Of a stretch of 64,000 nucleotides of DNA, positions 17,411-25,806 are shown piece by piece. The stretch's first letter is position 1. Every line of letters starts with the position of its first letter. A program made the translations under genes and the position numbers. The notes beneath the pieces are model-generated. The model ran no database searches and was not told the DNA's origin. It was given only the letters and a program-made list of their open reading frames with translations. Source of the stretch: Massilia sp. Root418 (GTDB taxonomy: Bacteria > Pseudomonadota > Gammaproteobacteria > Burkholderiales > Burkholderiaceae_D); contig NZ_LMEC01000024.1 in NCBI RefSeq assembly GCF_001425265.1, positions 1 through 64,000 of the forward strand, given 5' to 3'.

Positions 17411-18540
17411 TACTTCACTTCCTTGGCCGGGCCCTTGCCGCGCTTGAACGCGGCCCACAGCACGCGCGGATGATAACGGTGGTTCACGTTCAGGCGCCAC
17501 GCAAACATCAGCACGATGACGGTGGCCAGGGCCAGGTGCAGCGGCCACCAGGACAGCGCAAAGTTCATGCGCCCCTGGCGCACGCTGCCCTCGAATACCT
17601 TGACCAGGTTGTTATAGCTGAAGAAGATCAGCAAGGCCACGATCAGGTTGGACGAACTGCCCGCGCGCGGATTGACGAAGCCGAGCGGAATGGCCAGCAG
17701 CGGCAGCAGCAGGCAGGTGATGGGCAGCGCGATGCGCCACAGGATTTCGCCGTGGATGATGGGGCCCGTGCCGCGGAACAGTTCCGGACTCGGCATGGCG
17801 TCCACGCCCAGCGTGCCGCCCAGCTCCTGCGCCTTGCTGGCCACGCGCATGCTGTAGCGTTCGAATTCCATGGTCTGCACGTCGGCGCTGCCGGGCATGC
17901 CCTGGTAGCGGCGGCCGTTCTTCAGCACCAGGTAGCGGTCGCCCTCGGGCGTGGTGGTGATCACGCCTTCCTTGGCCACCACGGTGGCCGTGCCCTTGTC
18001 GTCCACCGTGTTGACGAACACGTTGTGCACCACCGCGCTCTGGCCGGACACGCCTTCAACAAAGAAGATGCGGTTGGCCGACGCCGATTCGCGGAACTGG
18101 CCGGGCGACACCTGCTGCAGGTCTTCGCGCTTCTGGAAGCGTTCGGCGTACTCGCCGCTTTTCTGCTTGGCCCAGGGCGTGGCGTAGAAACTGAGCACGC
18201 CGGTCAGCAGCACGATGGGCAGGATGAAGGTCAGCACAGGACGTATCCAGCGCGCCAGGCTCAGGCCGGAAGCGAACCACACCACCATCTCCGAGTCGCG
18301 GTAGCTGCGCGTGACCACCATCAGCACTGAAATAAAGCTGGTGAGGATCAGGACAGTTGGCAGATAATTCAGGGCCGCGAACGCTATCAGCGCGATTACG
18401 TCGCTCGATGCGACCTTGCCGCCTGCGGCTTTGCCCAGGATGGAAATCAGGGTCCAGGTGACAATGAGGGAAAACAGCACCGTGAAGGTTGCCCCGGCAG
18501 CACTGGCCAACTCGCGTTGAAGGGCACGTTGAAAAATCAT
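17410..18540 (-). CDS. lptF: LPS export ABC transporter permease LptF
   Basis: This 376-residue partner of LptG shares the six-helix YjgP/YjgQ architecture: an N-terminal segment MIFQRALQRELASAAGATF leads into a transmembrane helix, DSEMVVWFASGLS marks the coupling helix, a periplasmic domain spans about 125-275, and C-terminal helices follow. Together they carry LPS to the periplasmic bridge with LptB and LptC, which are not in the window. It is divergent from pepA with only 60 bases between the starts, as in many Proteobacteria. Confidence 0.95.
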   Translation of the reverse strand: MIFQRALQRELASAAGATFTVLFSLIVTWTLISILGKAAGGKVASSDVIALIAFAALNYLPTVLILTSFISVLMVVTRSYRDSEMVVWFASGLSLARWIRPVLTFILPIVLLTGVLSFYATPWAKQKSGEYAERFQKREDLQQVSPGQFRESASANRIFFVEGVSGQSAVVHNVFVNTVDDKGTATVVAKEGVITTTPEGDRYLVLKNGRRYQGMPGSADVQTMEFERYSMRVASKAQELGGTLGVDAMPSPELFRGTGPIIHGEILWRIALPITCLLLPLLAIPLGFVNPRAGSSSNLIVALLIFFSYNNLVKVFEGSVRQGRMNFALSWWPLHLALATVIVLMFAWRLNVNHRYHPRVLWAAFKRGKGPAKEVK

Positions 18541-18600
18541 TCGAAGTTTATAATTCGGTCGTCAAGTTAAGTAAGAACCAAGCCTACACGGAGAAATCTA

Positions 18601-20094
18601 ATGGACTTTAGCATAAAAGCATTCGACGCAAAAAACACCATTGCGTCCGCCAAGACCGGCTGCATCGCCGTCGCGGTATTCGAAAACAAGAAGCTTTCGC
18701 AAGCGGCCAAGGCCCTCGACAGTGCGGGTGAAATCACGGCTGCGCTGAAGTCCGGCGACATCACCGGCAAGCCAGGTACGGCCCTGCTGCTGCGCGGCCT
18801 GAAAGGCGCCGCCGCCGAGCGCGTGCTGCTGATCGGCCTGGGCGCCGACGAAGCCGTCGGCGAGAAAAGCTTCGCCTCCGGCGTACAGGCTGCAGTCAAG
18901 GCGTTCTCCACCCTGGGCGCGGCGGACGCCATTATCGCACTACCGCTGGAAGAAGTGAAAGAGCGCGACGCAGCGTGGGCCATCCGCGCCGTGGTGCAGG
19001 CCGGCCGCGAAAGCATCTACCGCACCGACAGCCAGAAGAGCAAGAAGGATCCGGCTCCGGCCGGCGTGAAGAAAGTGGCACTGGCCGTGGCCAACAGCGC
19101 CGCCAACAAGCTGGCGCTGTCGCAGGCGGTCGCGATCGCCAACGGCATGGAACTGACCAAGGACCTGGGCAACCTGTCGGCCAACGTCTGCACCCCGACC
19201 TACCTGGCCGACACCGCCAGGAAGCTGGCCAAGGAGTTCGGCTTCGACGTGGAAGTCCTGGACCGCAAGCAGCTCGAAGCACTGAAGATGGGCAGCTTCC
19301 TGTCAGTGACCAACGGCAGCGAGCAGCCGCCCAAGTTCATCGTCCTGAAGCACAAGGGCGGCAAGGCCAAGGATGCGCCGGTGGTGCTGGTCGGTAAAGG
19401 CATCACCTTCGACACCGGCGGCATCTCGATCAAGGCCGGCCCCGGCATGGACGAGATGAAGTACGACATGTGCGGCGCCGCCTCGGTGCTGGGCACCTTC
19501 CGCGCCATCGGCGAGATGGGCCTGAAGTCCAATGTGGTGGGCATTATCGCCGCCTGCGAAAACATGCCTTCCGGCCGCGCCACCAAGCCGGGCGACATCG
19601 TCACCTCCATGAACGGCCTGACCATCGAAATCCTGAACACCGACGCCGAAGGCCGCCTGGTGCTGTGCGACGCGCTGACCTACGCCGAGCGCTTCAACCC
19701 GGCCGCGGTGATCGACATCGCCACCCTGACCGGCGCCTGCATCGTGGCCCTGGGCCACCACAACAGCGGCCTGTTCACGCGCGACGACGACGTCCACAAC
19801 GCGCTGGCGGCCGAGCTGCTGGCTGCAGGCAAGGCCGCCGGCGACACCGCCTGGCGCCTGCCGATCGGCGAGCAGTACAACGAGCAGCTGAAGTCCAATT
19901 TCGCCGACCTGGCCAACATCGGCACGCCGGGCGGCGCCTCGTGCACAGCGGCGGCCTTCCTGGAAAACTTCACCCGCAAGTACAACTGGGCCCACCTGGA
20001 CATCGCCGGCACCGCCTGGAAGTCGGGCGGCGCCAAGGGCGCCACCGGCCGTCCGGTGCCGCTGCTGGCGAACTTCCTGATTAACAGGGCATAA
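18601..20094 (+). CDS. pepA: Leucyl aminopeptidase (cytosol aminopeptidase, M17)
   Basis: This 497-residue cytosolic aminopeptidase removes N-terminal residues from peptides and uses two metal ions. The catalytic C-terminal domain contains VGKGITFDTGGISIK, the family signature NTDAEGRL, and DIATLTGAC. The PepA proteins of enteric bacteria also bind DNA at carA and in Xer recombination; whether this one does is unknown. The start has GGAGA 7 bases upstream. A strong terminator follows. Confidence 0.96.
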   Translation: MDFSIKAFDAKNTIASAKTGCIAVAVFENKKLSQAAKALDSAGEITAALKSGDITGKPGTALLLRGLKGAAAERVLLIGLGADEAVGEKSFASGVQAAVKAFSTLGAADAIIALPLEEVKERDAAWAIRAVVQAGRESIYRTDSQKSKKDPAPAGVKKVALAVANSAANKLALSQAVAIANGMELTKDLGNLSANVCTPTYLADTARKLAKEFGFDVEVLDRKQLEALKMGSFLSVTNGSEQPPKFIVLKHKGGKAKDAPVVLVGKGITFDTGGISIKAGPGMDEMKYDMCGAASVLGTFRAIGEMGLKSNVVGIIAACENMPSGRATKPGDIVTSMNGLTIEILNTDAEGRLVLCDALTYAERFNPAAVIDIATLTGACIVALGHHNSGLFTRDDDVHNALAAELLAAGKAAGDTAWRLPIGEQYNEQLKSNFADLANIGTPGGASCTAAAFLENFTRKYNWAHLDIAGTAWKSGGAKGATGRPVPLLANFLINRA

Positions 20095-20100
20095 AAAACA

Positions 20101-20125
20101 AACGGGCCGCAAGGCCCGTTTTTTT
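20101..20125 (+). terminator. Intrinsic terminator of pepA
   Basis: A perfect stem AACGGGCC / GGCCCGTT with loop GCAA is followed by TTTTT. A short A-run precedes it, so it may also serve the lipoprotein gene on the minus strand. Confidence 0.92.
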
Positions 20126-20126
20126 A

Positions 20127-20570
20127 TTAGTACACAGTGCGCCCCGCATCCGGCGGCGGCTGCCCAGCCTCGCCATCGTAGCGCTTCATTTCCACGGTCA
20201 GCACGTCCGGATAGTCGAAACCCTGCCCGGTATTGCGGTCGACCATAATGCCGATACCCGCCGTCAGGGCGACGTTGCCCCACAGCGTACTGTTCTGTTT
20301 TGAATTGATCTTCTCGTAGGCCCAGGCGGCATTGTCCAGGCGGCAGTCCACGCGCAGCTGGCCCACGCTCCTGCGGATCGACACGCGCGCCGGCGTGGTG
20401 ACGAACCACTTGCCGGCGTCGTTCTGCAGGATGCAGCCGGCGCCGGCCACGGCACGGTGGTCGAGCACAGTCTGCACCAGCACGCGCTGGCTGGGAGATT
20501 CGGTCAGGGTGCCGCAGCCGGCCAGCGCGGCCAGCGCAGCAACCGCAGCGCAAATGGCTATCCGGGACAT
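20127..20570 (-). CDS. Uncharacterised lipoprotein
   Basis: This 147-residue protein begins with a lipoprotein signal peptide: a short basic N-terminus, a hydrophobic core and the lipobox LAGC, with the modified cysteine at residue 19. The mature part has no recognised domain. It contains the segments AGCILQNDAGKWFVTTPARV and ALTAGIGIMVDRNTGQGFDYP; the latter resembles small lipoproteins annotated only as hypothetical. It should be anchored to the periplasmic face of a membrane. It converges with pepA across the terminator. Confidence 0.82.
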   Translation of the reverse strand: MSRIAICAAVAALAALAGCGTLTESPSQRVLVQTVLDHRAVAGAGCILQNDAGKWFVTTPARVSIRRSVGQLRVDCRLDNAAWAYEKINSKQNSTLWGNVALTAGIGIMVDRNTGQGFDYPDVLTVEMKRYDGEAGQPPPDAGRTVY

Positions 20571-20602
20571 ATCAGCCCTTTAGACTAGGCGGCAGAGCCC
20601 CG

Positions 20603-20626
20603 AGGCAGCACCAGGCGGTGCTGCCT
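20603..20626. other. Perfect 10-bp hairpin in intergenic region
   Basis: AGGCAGCACC and GGTGCTGCCT pair exactly around AGGC between the lipoprotein gene and the next gene on the minus strand. No T run follows, so it may be a weak terminator or an RNA-stability element. Confidence 0.6.
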
Positions 20627-20650
20627 ATCCGTGGCCCCGCGCGCGGCGTG

Positions 20651-21067
20651 TTAACGCTGCAGCGCCTTGCCGGTCTCTGTTGCGCGCTCGGCGGCTTGCG
20701 GTTTGGCAGGCTGCTTCAGGCTTTGTATCACCTGGAGAATGTCTTCCATGCCCGATTCGCCGTTCAGCCGCGAAAACGCGTCCAGTACCTCGTTGAGCAC
20801 CTGGTTGCGAACCACAGCCTCGTCCTGGCTCAAGGCTGGCGCGCGCTGCAAGGCCGGCGAACGCGCGGCAGCGGCTTTCTCGGCGGCAGCTGCTTCCTTC
20901 TGCGCTGCCGTCTTTCGCCCCGCCGGCGTTTTGCCGTGCTCCAGCGCCGCCTGCCAGATCACCCAGCGGCGTTGCGTTTCGAATACCAGGTACTCTTCTG
21001 GTTTGTCCTCGCGGCGGCGCACGATGTGCCCATCGCGCTGCGCCCATGCTTCAAATGCAGATCGCAT
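20651..21067 (-). CDS. Hypothetical protein with phage-like N-terminal motif
   Basis: This 138-residue protein is not a named family to me. Its first 45 residues (FEAWAQRDGHIV ... RRWVIWQAAL) resemble a short W-rich motif that recurs in small phage and prophage proteins. An Ala/Lys-rich low-complexity stretch (about 55-75) and a helical C-terminal part follow. AAAGGA lies about 6 bases before the ATG. It is next to AT-rich DNA and phage debris, so it may mark the left part of an accessory region. Function is unknown. Confidence 0.72.
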   Translation of the reverse strand: MRSAFEAWAQRDGHIVRRREDKPEEYLVFETQRRWVIWQAALEHGKTPAGRKTAAQKEAAAAEKAAAARSPALQRAPALSQDEAVVRNQVLNEVLDAFSRLNGESGMEDILQVIQSLKQPAKPQAAERATETGKALQR

Positions 21068-21401
21068 TTCAGTCCTTTACAAATGCTTCGCGCATATCTC
21101 ACTGTTTAAACAACAACTATTTCCCAATAGTACCATTTATTGATGCGTTCCAACACAATTCTAAGCTTTTTTGCATCACATGTGTTGCTTCATGGAAAAT
21201 TCAGTGTCATCCCAAGTTCTTTCAGTATATTTCTGTTTTCGGCAGCCGTTTATGGAATCTTAGTACCAATTTGATAACAATGAAGCACTATCGGCAATTA
21301 TTTTTTATATTGTTACATTTTGCAAACAGCTTGCTGATCAATAGTGCCGCATTCGGGCGGTTGCGGGGCTTTTCTGGCCAGGCCGTATAATGCCGCCTTG
21401 A
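21068..21401. other. AT-rich intergenic DNA, left part of accessory region
   Basis: This 334-base stretch is markedly richer in A and T than neighbouring genes, with runs such as TTTTTTATATTG. I see no credible gene in it. Near its end, TATAAT (21386-21391) and AGGA (21423-21426) precede an ATG at 21435, resembling the promoter and start of a lost plus-strand gene. The base composition suggests acquired DNA. Confidence 0.6.
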
Positions 21402-21949
21402 CTAAATTACCGCCAACACAATAGGACTGCCCTGATGAAACTTGCAAGCAGAGAAACTGCCGCTGTCGCCGCCAAGCGCCTTCACGTTGACCGTGGCGGC
21501 GCCTGTGGCAGGGTCAAAGGTCGCGAGCGGCCCCGCCATCCGGTTGACATCGGGCGCGGCCGATGATGCGATGAGCAACCACTGTCCACGCAGAAATCCT
21601 TTGCCAGCATGCGCCAACGTAAAGGCCTTCATTCCTACGCCGATGGCGATAGCGCTCGTCGACGTCGCGCTCGTGGCTGGAGCGGTGAGTGCAGTCGCGG
21701 CACTTGCTGCAGCGGCCGCAGCGGCTGCGCTGCGGGGGCCAGCGTGCCCGCTGCGGCCGCATCTATAATCGCCGGGATCAATGCGTTGATCTGCTGCATC
21801 ATCGGCGGCAACGCTATCATCAGCGCGTCGCCGCGCTCGCTGAATTTGTCCGGATCGTCGCGCGTCGGCGCGGCCGGCAACTCGGTAATCAAGCTCCTGT
21901 CATCACGTAATACTTTCAATGTTAACAGCGCAATAGCTGACTTGCGCAT
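21402..21949 (-). pseudogene. Frameshifted phage tail-fibre N-terminal remnant
   Basis: Read on the minus strand, the first part gives ITELPAAPTRDDPDKFSERG and MIALPPMMQQINALI, a pattern typical of the N-terminus of phage tail-fibre or tail-associated proteins (LPxPPxRxDPxNFxxRADAFxxALP). An Ala-rich stretch follows. The continuation, STSAIAIGVGMKAFTLAHAG, FLRGQWLLIASSAAPDVNRM and VNVKALGGDSGSFSACKF, is the matching fibre repeat but in another frame, so a frameshift lies near 21690-21760. Both ends look cut: the start joins the transposase fragment and the C-terminus ends soon after. The family assignment is by pattern memory. Confidence 0.65.
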
Positions 21950-21961
21950 CCGCCGATTGGC

Positions 21962-22786
21962 TTGGCGGGCATGCTGCGCATGTACGTGGCCCAGCAATGC
22001 TTCGGACCGTCCGATGAAGGTATTGAGGACGCGATCTACGACAGCCAGGCAATCCGTGGTTTCGTCGGCATTGACTTGAACCGCGAGTCGGCGCCGGACG
22101 CGACGACGTTGCTCAAGTTTCGCCGTCTGCTCGAAGCGAACGGGCTGACGCGCCAGATCTTCGACACCATCAATGGGCACTTGGCCGAGAAAGGTTTGAT
22201 GATGCGCGAAGGGGCCATCGTCGATGCCACCTTGATCGCCGCGCCGCCGTCGACAAAGAACCGGGACAAGCAGCGCGATCCGGAAATGCACCAGTCCAGG
22301 AAGGGCAACGACTGGCACTTCGGGATGAAAGCGCATATCGGCGTGGACGCCACGTCTGGCTTGGTGCACACCGGACTCGGCACGGCCGGCAACGTGGCCG
22401 ACGTCACGCAAGCACACGCGCTCCTGCACGGCGACGAGATCGCTGCGCTCGGCGATGCGGGCTACCAGGGCGTTGAAAAGCGCGAAGATAATCAGGGCAA
22501 ATCGGTGACCTGGTTTGCCGCCATGAAGCGCGCTGCACGCAAGGCTCTTCCGAACAATAAGCTTGGACGCCAGCGCGAAAAGCTGTACGTGCTCAAGGCC
22601 AGCGTGCGGGCGAAAGTCGAGCATCCGTTTCATGTGTTGAAGAACCTCTTCCGTCATCGCAAGACGCGGTATCGGGGCTGGGCAAAGAACACTGCCCAGT
22701 TGTTTTCCCTGTTTGCCTTGGCCAACCTGGTACTCGCTGGCCGCCGCTTTAAATTACCCAACGCCCGAACTCCGTCTCGAGCGTAG
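21962..22786 (+). mobile_element. IS5-family transposase, 5'-truncated
   Basis: The 274-residue frame is a DDE transposase of the IS5 family. It shows MLRMYVAQQCFGPSDEG, FVGIDLNRESAPDATTLLKF, the catalytic Asp region IVDATLIAAP, HFGMKAHIGVDATSG, GDAGYQGVEKR and the C-terminal Glu region VEHPFHVLKNLFRHRKTRYR. Full-length relatives begin about 50-60 residues earlier; here homology starts only at HPPIGLAGM near 21944, where it meets the tail-fibre remnant. I could not find terminal inverted repeats or a target duplication. The element is probably dead. Confidence 0.85.
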
Positions 22787-22924
22787 CAGCAGGCAAGTTC
22801 GGGGGCGAATTCGCCGTTTTTTAGGCCCTTCAATGAGTTTTCGTGACCACATTGGGACGCTAAACACGGCCAGTGACGCCGAAAAGCTCAATTGATCAGC
22901 GTCTCCCTAGCGCCCGCCACCGGC

Positions 22925-23724
22925 ATGAGCGGCCATATCAAAGAGCTTCTGTCGTCCGCCTTGGTGCCGCCCCCCCCTGCCAGCTATTTAAAAGACAGCA
23001 AACGTGGAGTGTCACCCGTCTTTAAGCGTAGTGATGTCCAAGCGGCATTTGAAAAGCAAGGCATTTGCGAGACGCCGGAGGTCCGTGCGGCATGCCTCGC
23101 GGAAGAGGCTGCCGACCCCGTCGAAGGCGCCAGCCCTGACTAAGCAGGAGGAAGCTCAACAGGCTCGCTTCAAGCAGCAGCAGGAAGATGAGGAACGCGC
23201 CAAGCGCGTCACCCTGGAGCGCACGGTGATATATCGCAAGCGGCAGGAGCGCGCGAAGAGCGGCATGCCCCTCCCCATGCTCCGCGAATTGGCAAAGCTC
23301 ATTGTCCGCGATTACAAGGAGATCGCCCGGCAGGCTGTACTGGTTAAGATCGAAGGCCTCAGCGCACGCGCCAGCGAAATCGCAATCGCACGGATTGACA
23401 TCAGCGAACTGCAGAACCCCAGCGACGTGCACGAAGTCCTTGCCGCGAACATTGAATATCTGGCCGAGGATGCGCGCCATATCGTTGGCAAAGCACCGCA
23501 CTGGCAACGTCGAGGCCGCCAAAAAGCTGGGTTATTTCTACAACAACGGCTGGAGCAAGGCAGAGGACGCTACCGACGCCGACCAGGTGCTGGACGACGC
23601 GGCCCCGCAGCTGGCAACAGCACAACGCCCAAAGCTGCAGCTGAAGGAGAAGCAACCGGCTAATGCAGCAGCCGGGCCCACCATCAAAAAGGAAGAAGAA
23701 CCGCGCTCTCGCGGTGCCACATAA
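22925..23724 (+). pseudogene. Unknown gene broken by two frameshifts
   Basis: Three consecutive open stretches in different frames join into one plausible protein: MSGHIKELLSSALVPPPPAS (to about 23143), then KQEEAQQARFKQQQEDEERA and MPLPMLRELAKLIVRDYKEI (to about 23500), then GNVEAAKKLGYFYNNGWSKA to the end. Two +1 shifts are needed, near 23130 and 23505. The middle part is a charged coiled-coil followed by a helical domain. I do not recognise the family. The decay and the neighbouring transposon fragment suggest an inactive accessory gene. Two independent small genes cannot be excluded. Confidence 0.5.
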
Positions 23725-23773
23725 CGGCGCCCTGCTGGCAGGCATGGAATTTTCCGAATAACAGGAATCAATT

Positions 23774-24025
23774 ATGAGCCAAGTAAACATTCACTTCCGC
23801 AAAGCCGCCGCCACGCCGGCAGAAAAAATCCAGCACATCGACCGCGCTGCAACGGACCTGACTGCCGAACTGCAGCTGGCGCACCAGATCATCGGCGCCA
23901 TGACGCGCGAACTGACGCTGCAGCAGAAGCAGCAGTTGAGCCGCGTCTTGATGGCAAATGGCATCACCTCCGATGGACTGACCCGGCACCTGGAGCGCCA
24001 AGATCTCATCGCCCATGCCAAGTAA
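23774..24025 (+). CDS. Small hypothetical protein
   Basis: This 83-residue protein is preceded by AGGA about 9 bases before its ATG. It appears largely helical, with a Gln/Lys-rich centre (TRELTLQQKQQLSRVLMANG). No signal peptide, membrane segment or known domain is visible. It lies just downstream of the broken gene and could have belonged to the same accessory module. Function is unknown. Confidence 0.55.
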   Translation: MSQVNIHFRKAAATPAEKIQHIDRAATDLTAELQLAHQIIGAMTRELTLQQKQQLSRVLMANGITSDGLTRHLERQDLIAHAK

Positions 24026-24106
24026 TTCGCCGCCCAGAACTGGAGCATAGCCGGTCGGCTGAGTATCATCCGTCGCCGGAGTGGGATCCGTGGCAAGCCC
24101 GATCAC

Positions 24107-24376
24107 TTACAAGTCGGAGGCCCCTGTTGGGTGCCCATCCGGATGGGCGAACCTCCAGTTCGCCCTTTCGAGAAGTTCAATCTCGCTGCGTACGAATTTG
24201 AAGGAGAGCTGAATGGCTTGCCAAGAGTCAATCCCGAAAATTCGATTCGTTTTCTGACCAATCGTTACATTGCAATATACATCGCTCCCATAAGCGATTG
24301 AGGGGGAAACATCAATAATAAAAGTCTCCTCTCTACCGTCAGGAGAATAAGCAATCCACTTTCGAGTGAAATTCAT
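24107..24376 (-). CDS. DUF6968-like small protein
   Basis: This 89-residue protein reads MNFTRKWIAYSPDGREETFI, then IFGIDSWQAIQLSFKFVRSE. The layout (short beta-rich start, then a helix around SWQAIQLSLRFVR) resembles the DUF6968 family of small Gram-negative proteins, by memory. The ATG at 24376 was preferred because AGGAT lies about 7 bases upstream; ATG 24394 would add six residues. It has low GC, unlike core genes here. It is divergent from the secreted protein gene, with 94 bases between the starts. Confidence 0.65.
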   Translation of the reverse strand: MNFTRKWIAYSPDGREETFIIDVSPSIAYGSDVYCNVTIGQKTNRIFGIDSWQAIQLSFKFVRSEIELLERANWRFAHPDGHPTGASDL

Positions 24377-24470
24377 AGTATATCCTAGTGACATTTCGAT
24401 AGTTTTCCAATGTGCAGCACATGCTAAATTTCGGATGCAGTACACATTATAGACCTCTCGAAGGATGACG

Positions 24471-25466
24471 ATGGATTTAAACAATTTATTAACGCGCGCG
24501 TCGCTTGCAGCTGTTCTTGCAAGCTGCGTCGTTGGTTTCAGCACTGCTGCAACGTCTCCCCCCCAGGGCGGCGATGCTTATGAACAATACTTTCCGTTCT
24601 CAGCCACTGAGCAACGCACTGTAATGCTTGTGCCGTTAGGTAACGTCGTCGTATGCTCAGCAAATCCTGCCGGCTGCAAAACCATCACGATGCCGAACGA
24701 ACTTGCAACCACAATCCGTGTAGTTGCAGGCCCATTTGTAAAAAATTCCCATGCTAGCTGGCTTGCATTGTCAAAGGACAGAATTTCGATCTGCTATGTC
24801 GCAATCGGAGCGAAAGCGGCAAACTGCTTGCCAACCCGAGTAAAGATGAGTGGCGATATTAAAATCGGCTTTGCTCGTGCAGGCGTATCACCGCGACTTA
24901 GATTCACTTCCAACACTATTGGAAGCTTGGATTTAATCTCTTATGCAAAAGCAGTGACTACTGAAATAGAATATATTACCGCCAAACTTGAAAAGGCTAT
25001 GCAAGCGGAACCGGAGACTGATGACCCAGGAATGTCGCCGCTGTCTGAAGAAAATATTGTCGATGTTCCAGGTACCCCTTTACCTCCTTCGCCTGGCTCA
25101 CCCCCGGGCACCGTTGACATACCAATATGGGGCGGCGGCGGCTCGGATAACGGCGGCGGCTCCGGCACCGACCCTGGTGACGGCCCCGGTTGCAGTTCCA
25201 CCCCAGGTAGCACCCCGACTGCACAATCCGCCACCACCGCCGCAGCCGGATCGTGCCCCGCCACAAAAGAAGAGTATCTTAGGCGTTGCTTTGCAGCAAC
25301 CGAGCAGATCTATTACGATGTGCACGTACCTGCGTGCCAAAGGGCCTATCCACGAGATACGCAGATTGATCGGGAGCGGCGCGCTCTTTGTTATTCTGAC
25401 GCCATAGAAAGAATGGTGGAGGGAAAACGGCAGTGCCAAAGCGATGCCGATGAGATTTATAAGTAG
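24471..25466 (+). CDS. Secreted Cys-containing protein of unknown function
   Basis: This 331-residue protein has a signal peptide ending near AALASCVVGFSTAA-type sequence. An N-terminal domain (about 30-180) has paired cysteines (VVVCSANPAGCK and ISICYVAIG ... NCLPT). A Pro/Gly-rich linker (about 195-245) leads to a C-terminal helical domain with four spaced cysteines (EEYLRRCF, VPACQRAY, RALCYSDA, KRQCQSD). The cysteine layout suggests disulfides in the periplasm or outside. AAGGA sits 5 bases before ATG 24471. The first half is AT-rich, consistent with transfer. I recognise no family. Confidence 0.72.
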   Translation: MDLNNLLTRASLAAVLASCVVGFSTAATSPPQGGDAYEQYFPFSATEQRTVMLVPLGNVVVCSANPAGCKTITMPNELATTIRVVAGPFVKNSHASWLALSKDRISICYVAIGAKAANCLPTRVKMSGDIKIGFARAGVSPRLRFTSNTIGSLDLISYAKAVTTEIEYITAKLEKAMQAEPETDDPGMSPLSEENIVDVPGTPLPPSPGSPPGTVDIPIWGGGGSDNGGGSGTDPGDGPGCSSTPGSTPTAQSATTAAAGSCPATKEEYLRRCFAATEQIYYDVHVPACQRAYPRDTQIDRERRALCYSDAIERMVEGKRQCQSDADEIYK

Positions 25467-25806
25467 GTAGAAGCGGCCTACTCTATCTTTCGGTAATTTC
25501 ATCTTGACCAAGGCGCAAAGCGTCTTGGTTGCCCTGCCTTGTTGGGTCGCAAAGAACGGGGGGCCGTCACTCGCTCGTGACTGATCCCTTGCCATCGCCC
25601 AACCGCAAATGCACTGGCGCTTTGGCCTAAAGCTCCTGATGAGGCCACCTCAAACTAGGGTACAATTTGCGCCGATGATTTGCGCCGATGCAACGACACA
25701 AAGCCACATATGCCGCACCGAAATCGGGTAGCTAGCTGGGTAGCTAAATTGAGAATTCCTGAAAATTCAAACCCAAGCTATTGATTTAAAAAGACCTTAT
25801 AATATT
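25467..25806. other. Intergenic DNA with direct repeats, right part of accessory region
   Basis: No credible gene is seen in these 340 bases. Two short direct repeats stand out: TTTGCGCCGATG at 25666-25677 and 25679-25690, and GGGTAGCTA at 25726-25734 and 25738-25746. The latter lie about 60-80 bases before xthA, where core genes resume. They could be remnants of an attachment or target site, but no tRNA or integrase is present. Confidence 0.55.

Noticed and set aside
21635..22657. Minus-strand open frame running through the transposase region
   Set aside because: Only its distal part (below about 21949) looks like protein, the tail-fibre remnant; the part antisense to the transposase is shadow sequence.
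22804..22822. Terminator or IS end at the palindrome GGCGAATTCGCC followed by T's
   Set aside because: The stem is only 4 bp with a 4-base loop, and no matching inverted repeat was found at the other end of the transposase.
25690..25790. Possible tRNA-type attachment site
   Set aside because: No cloverleaf or T-arm sequence could be found and no integrase is present; only short direct repeats remain.
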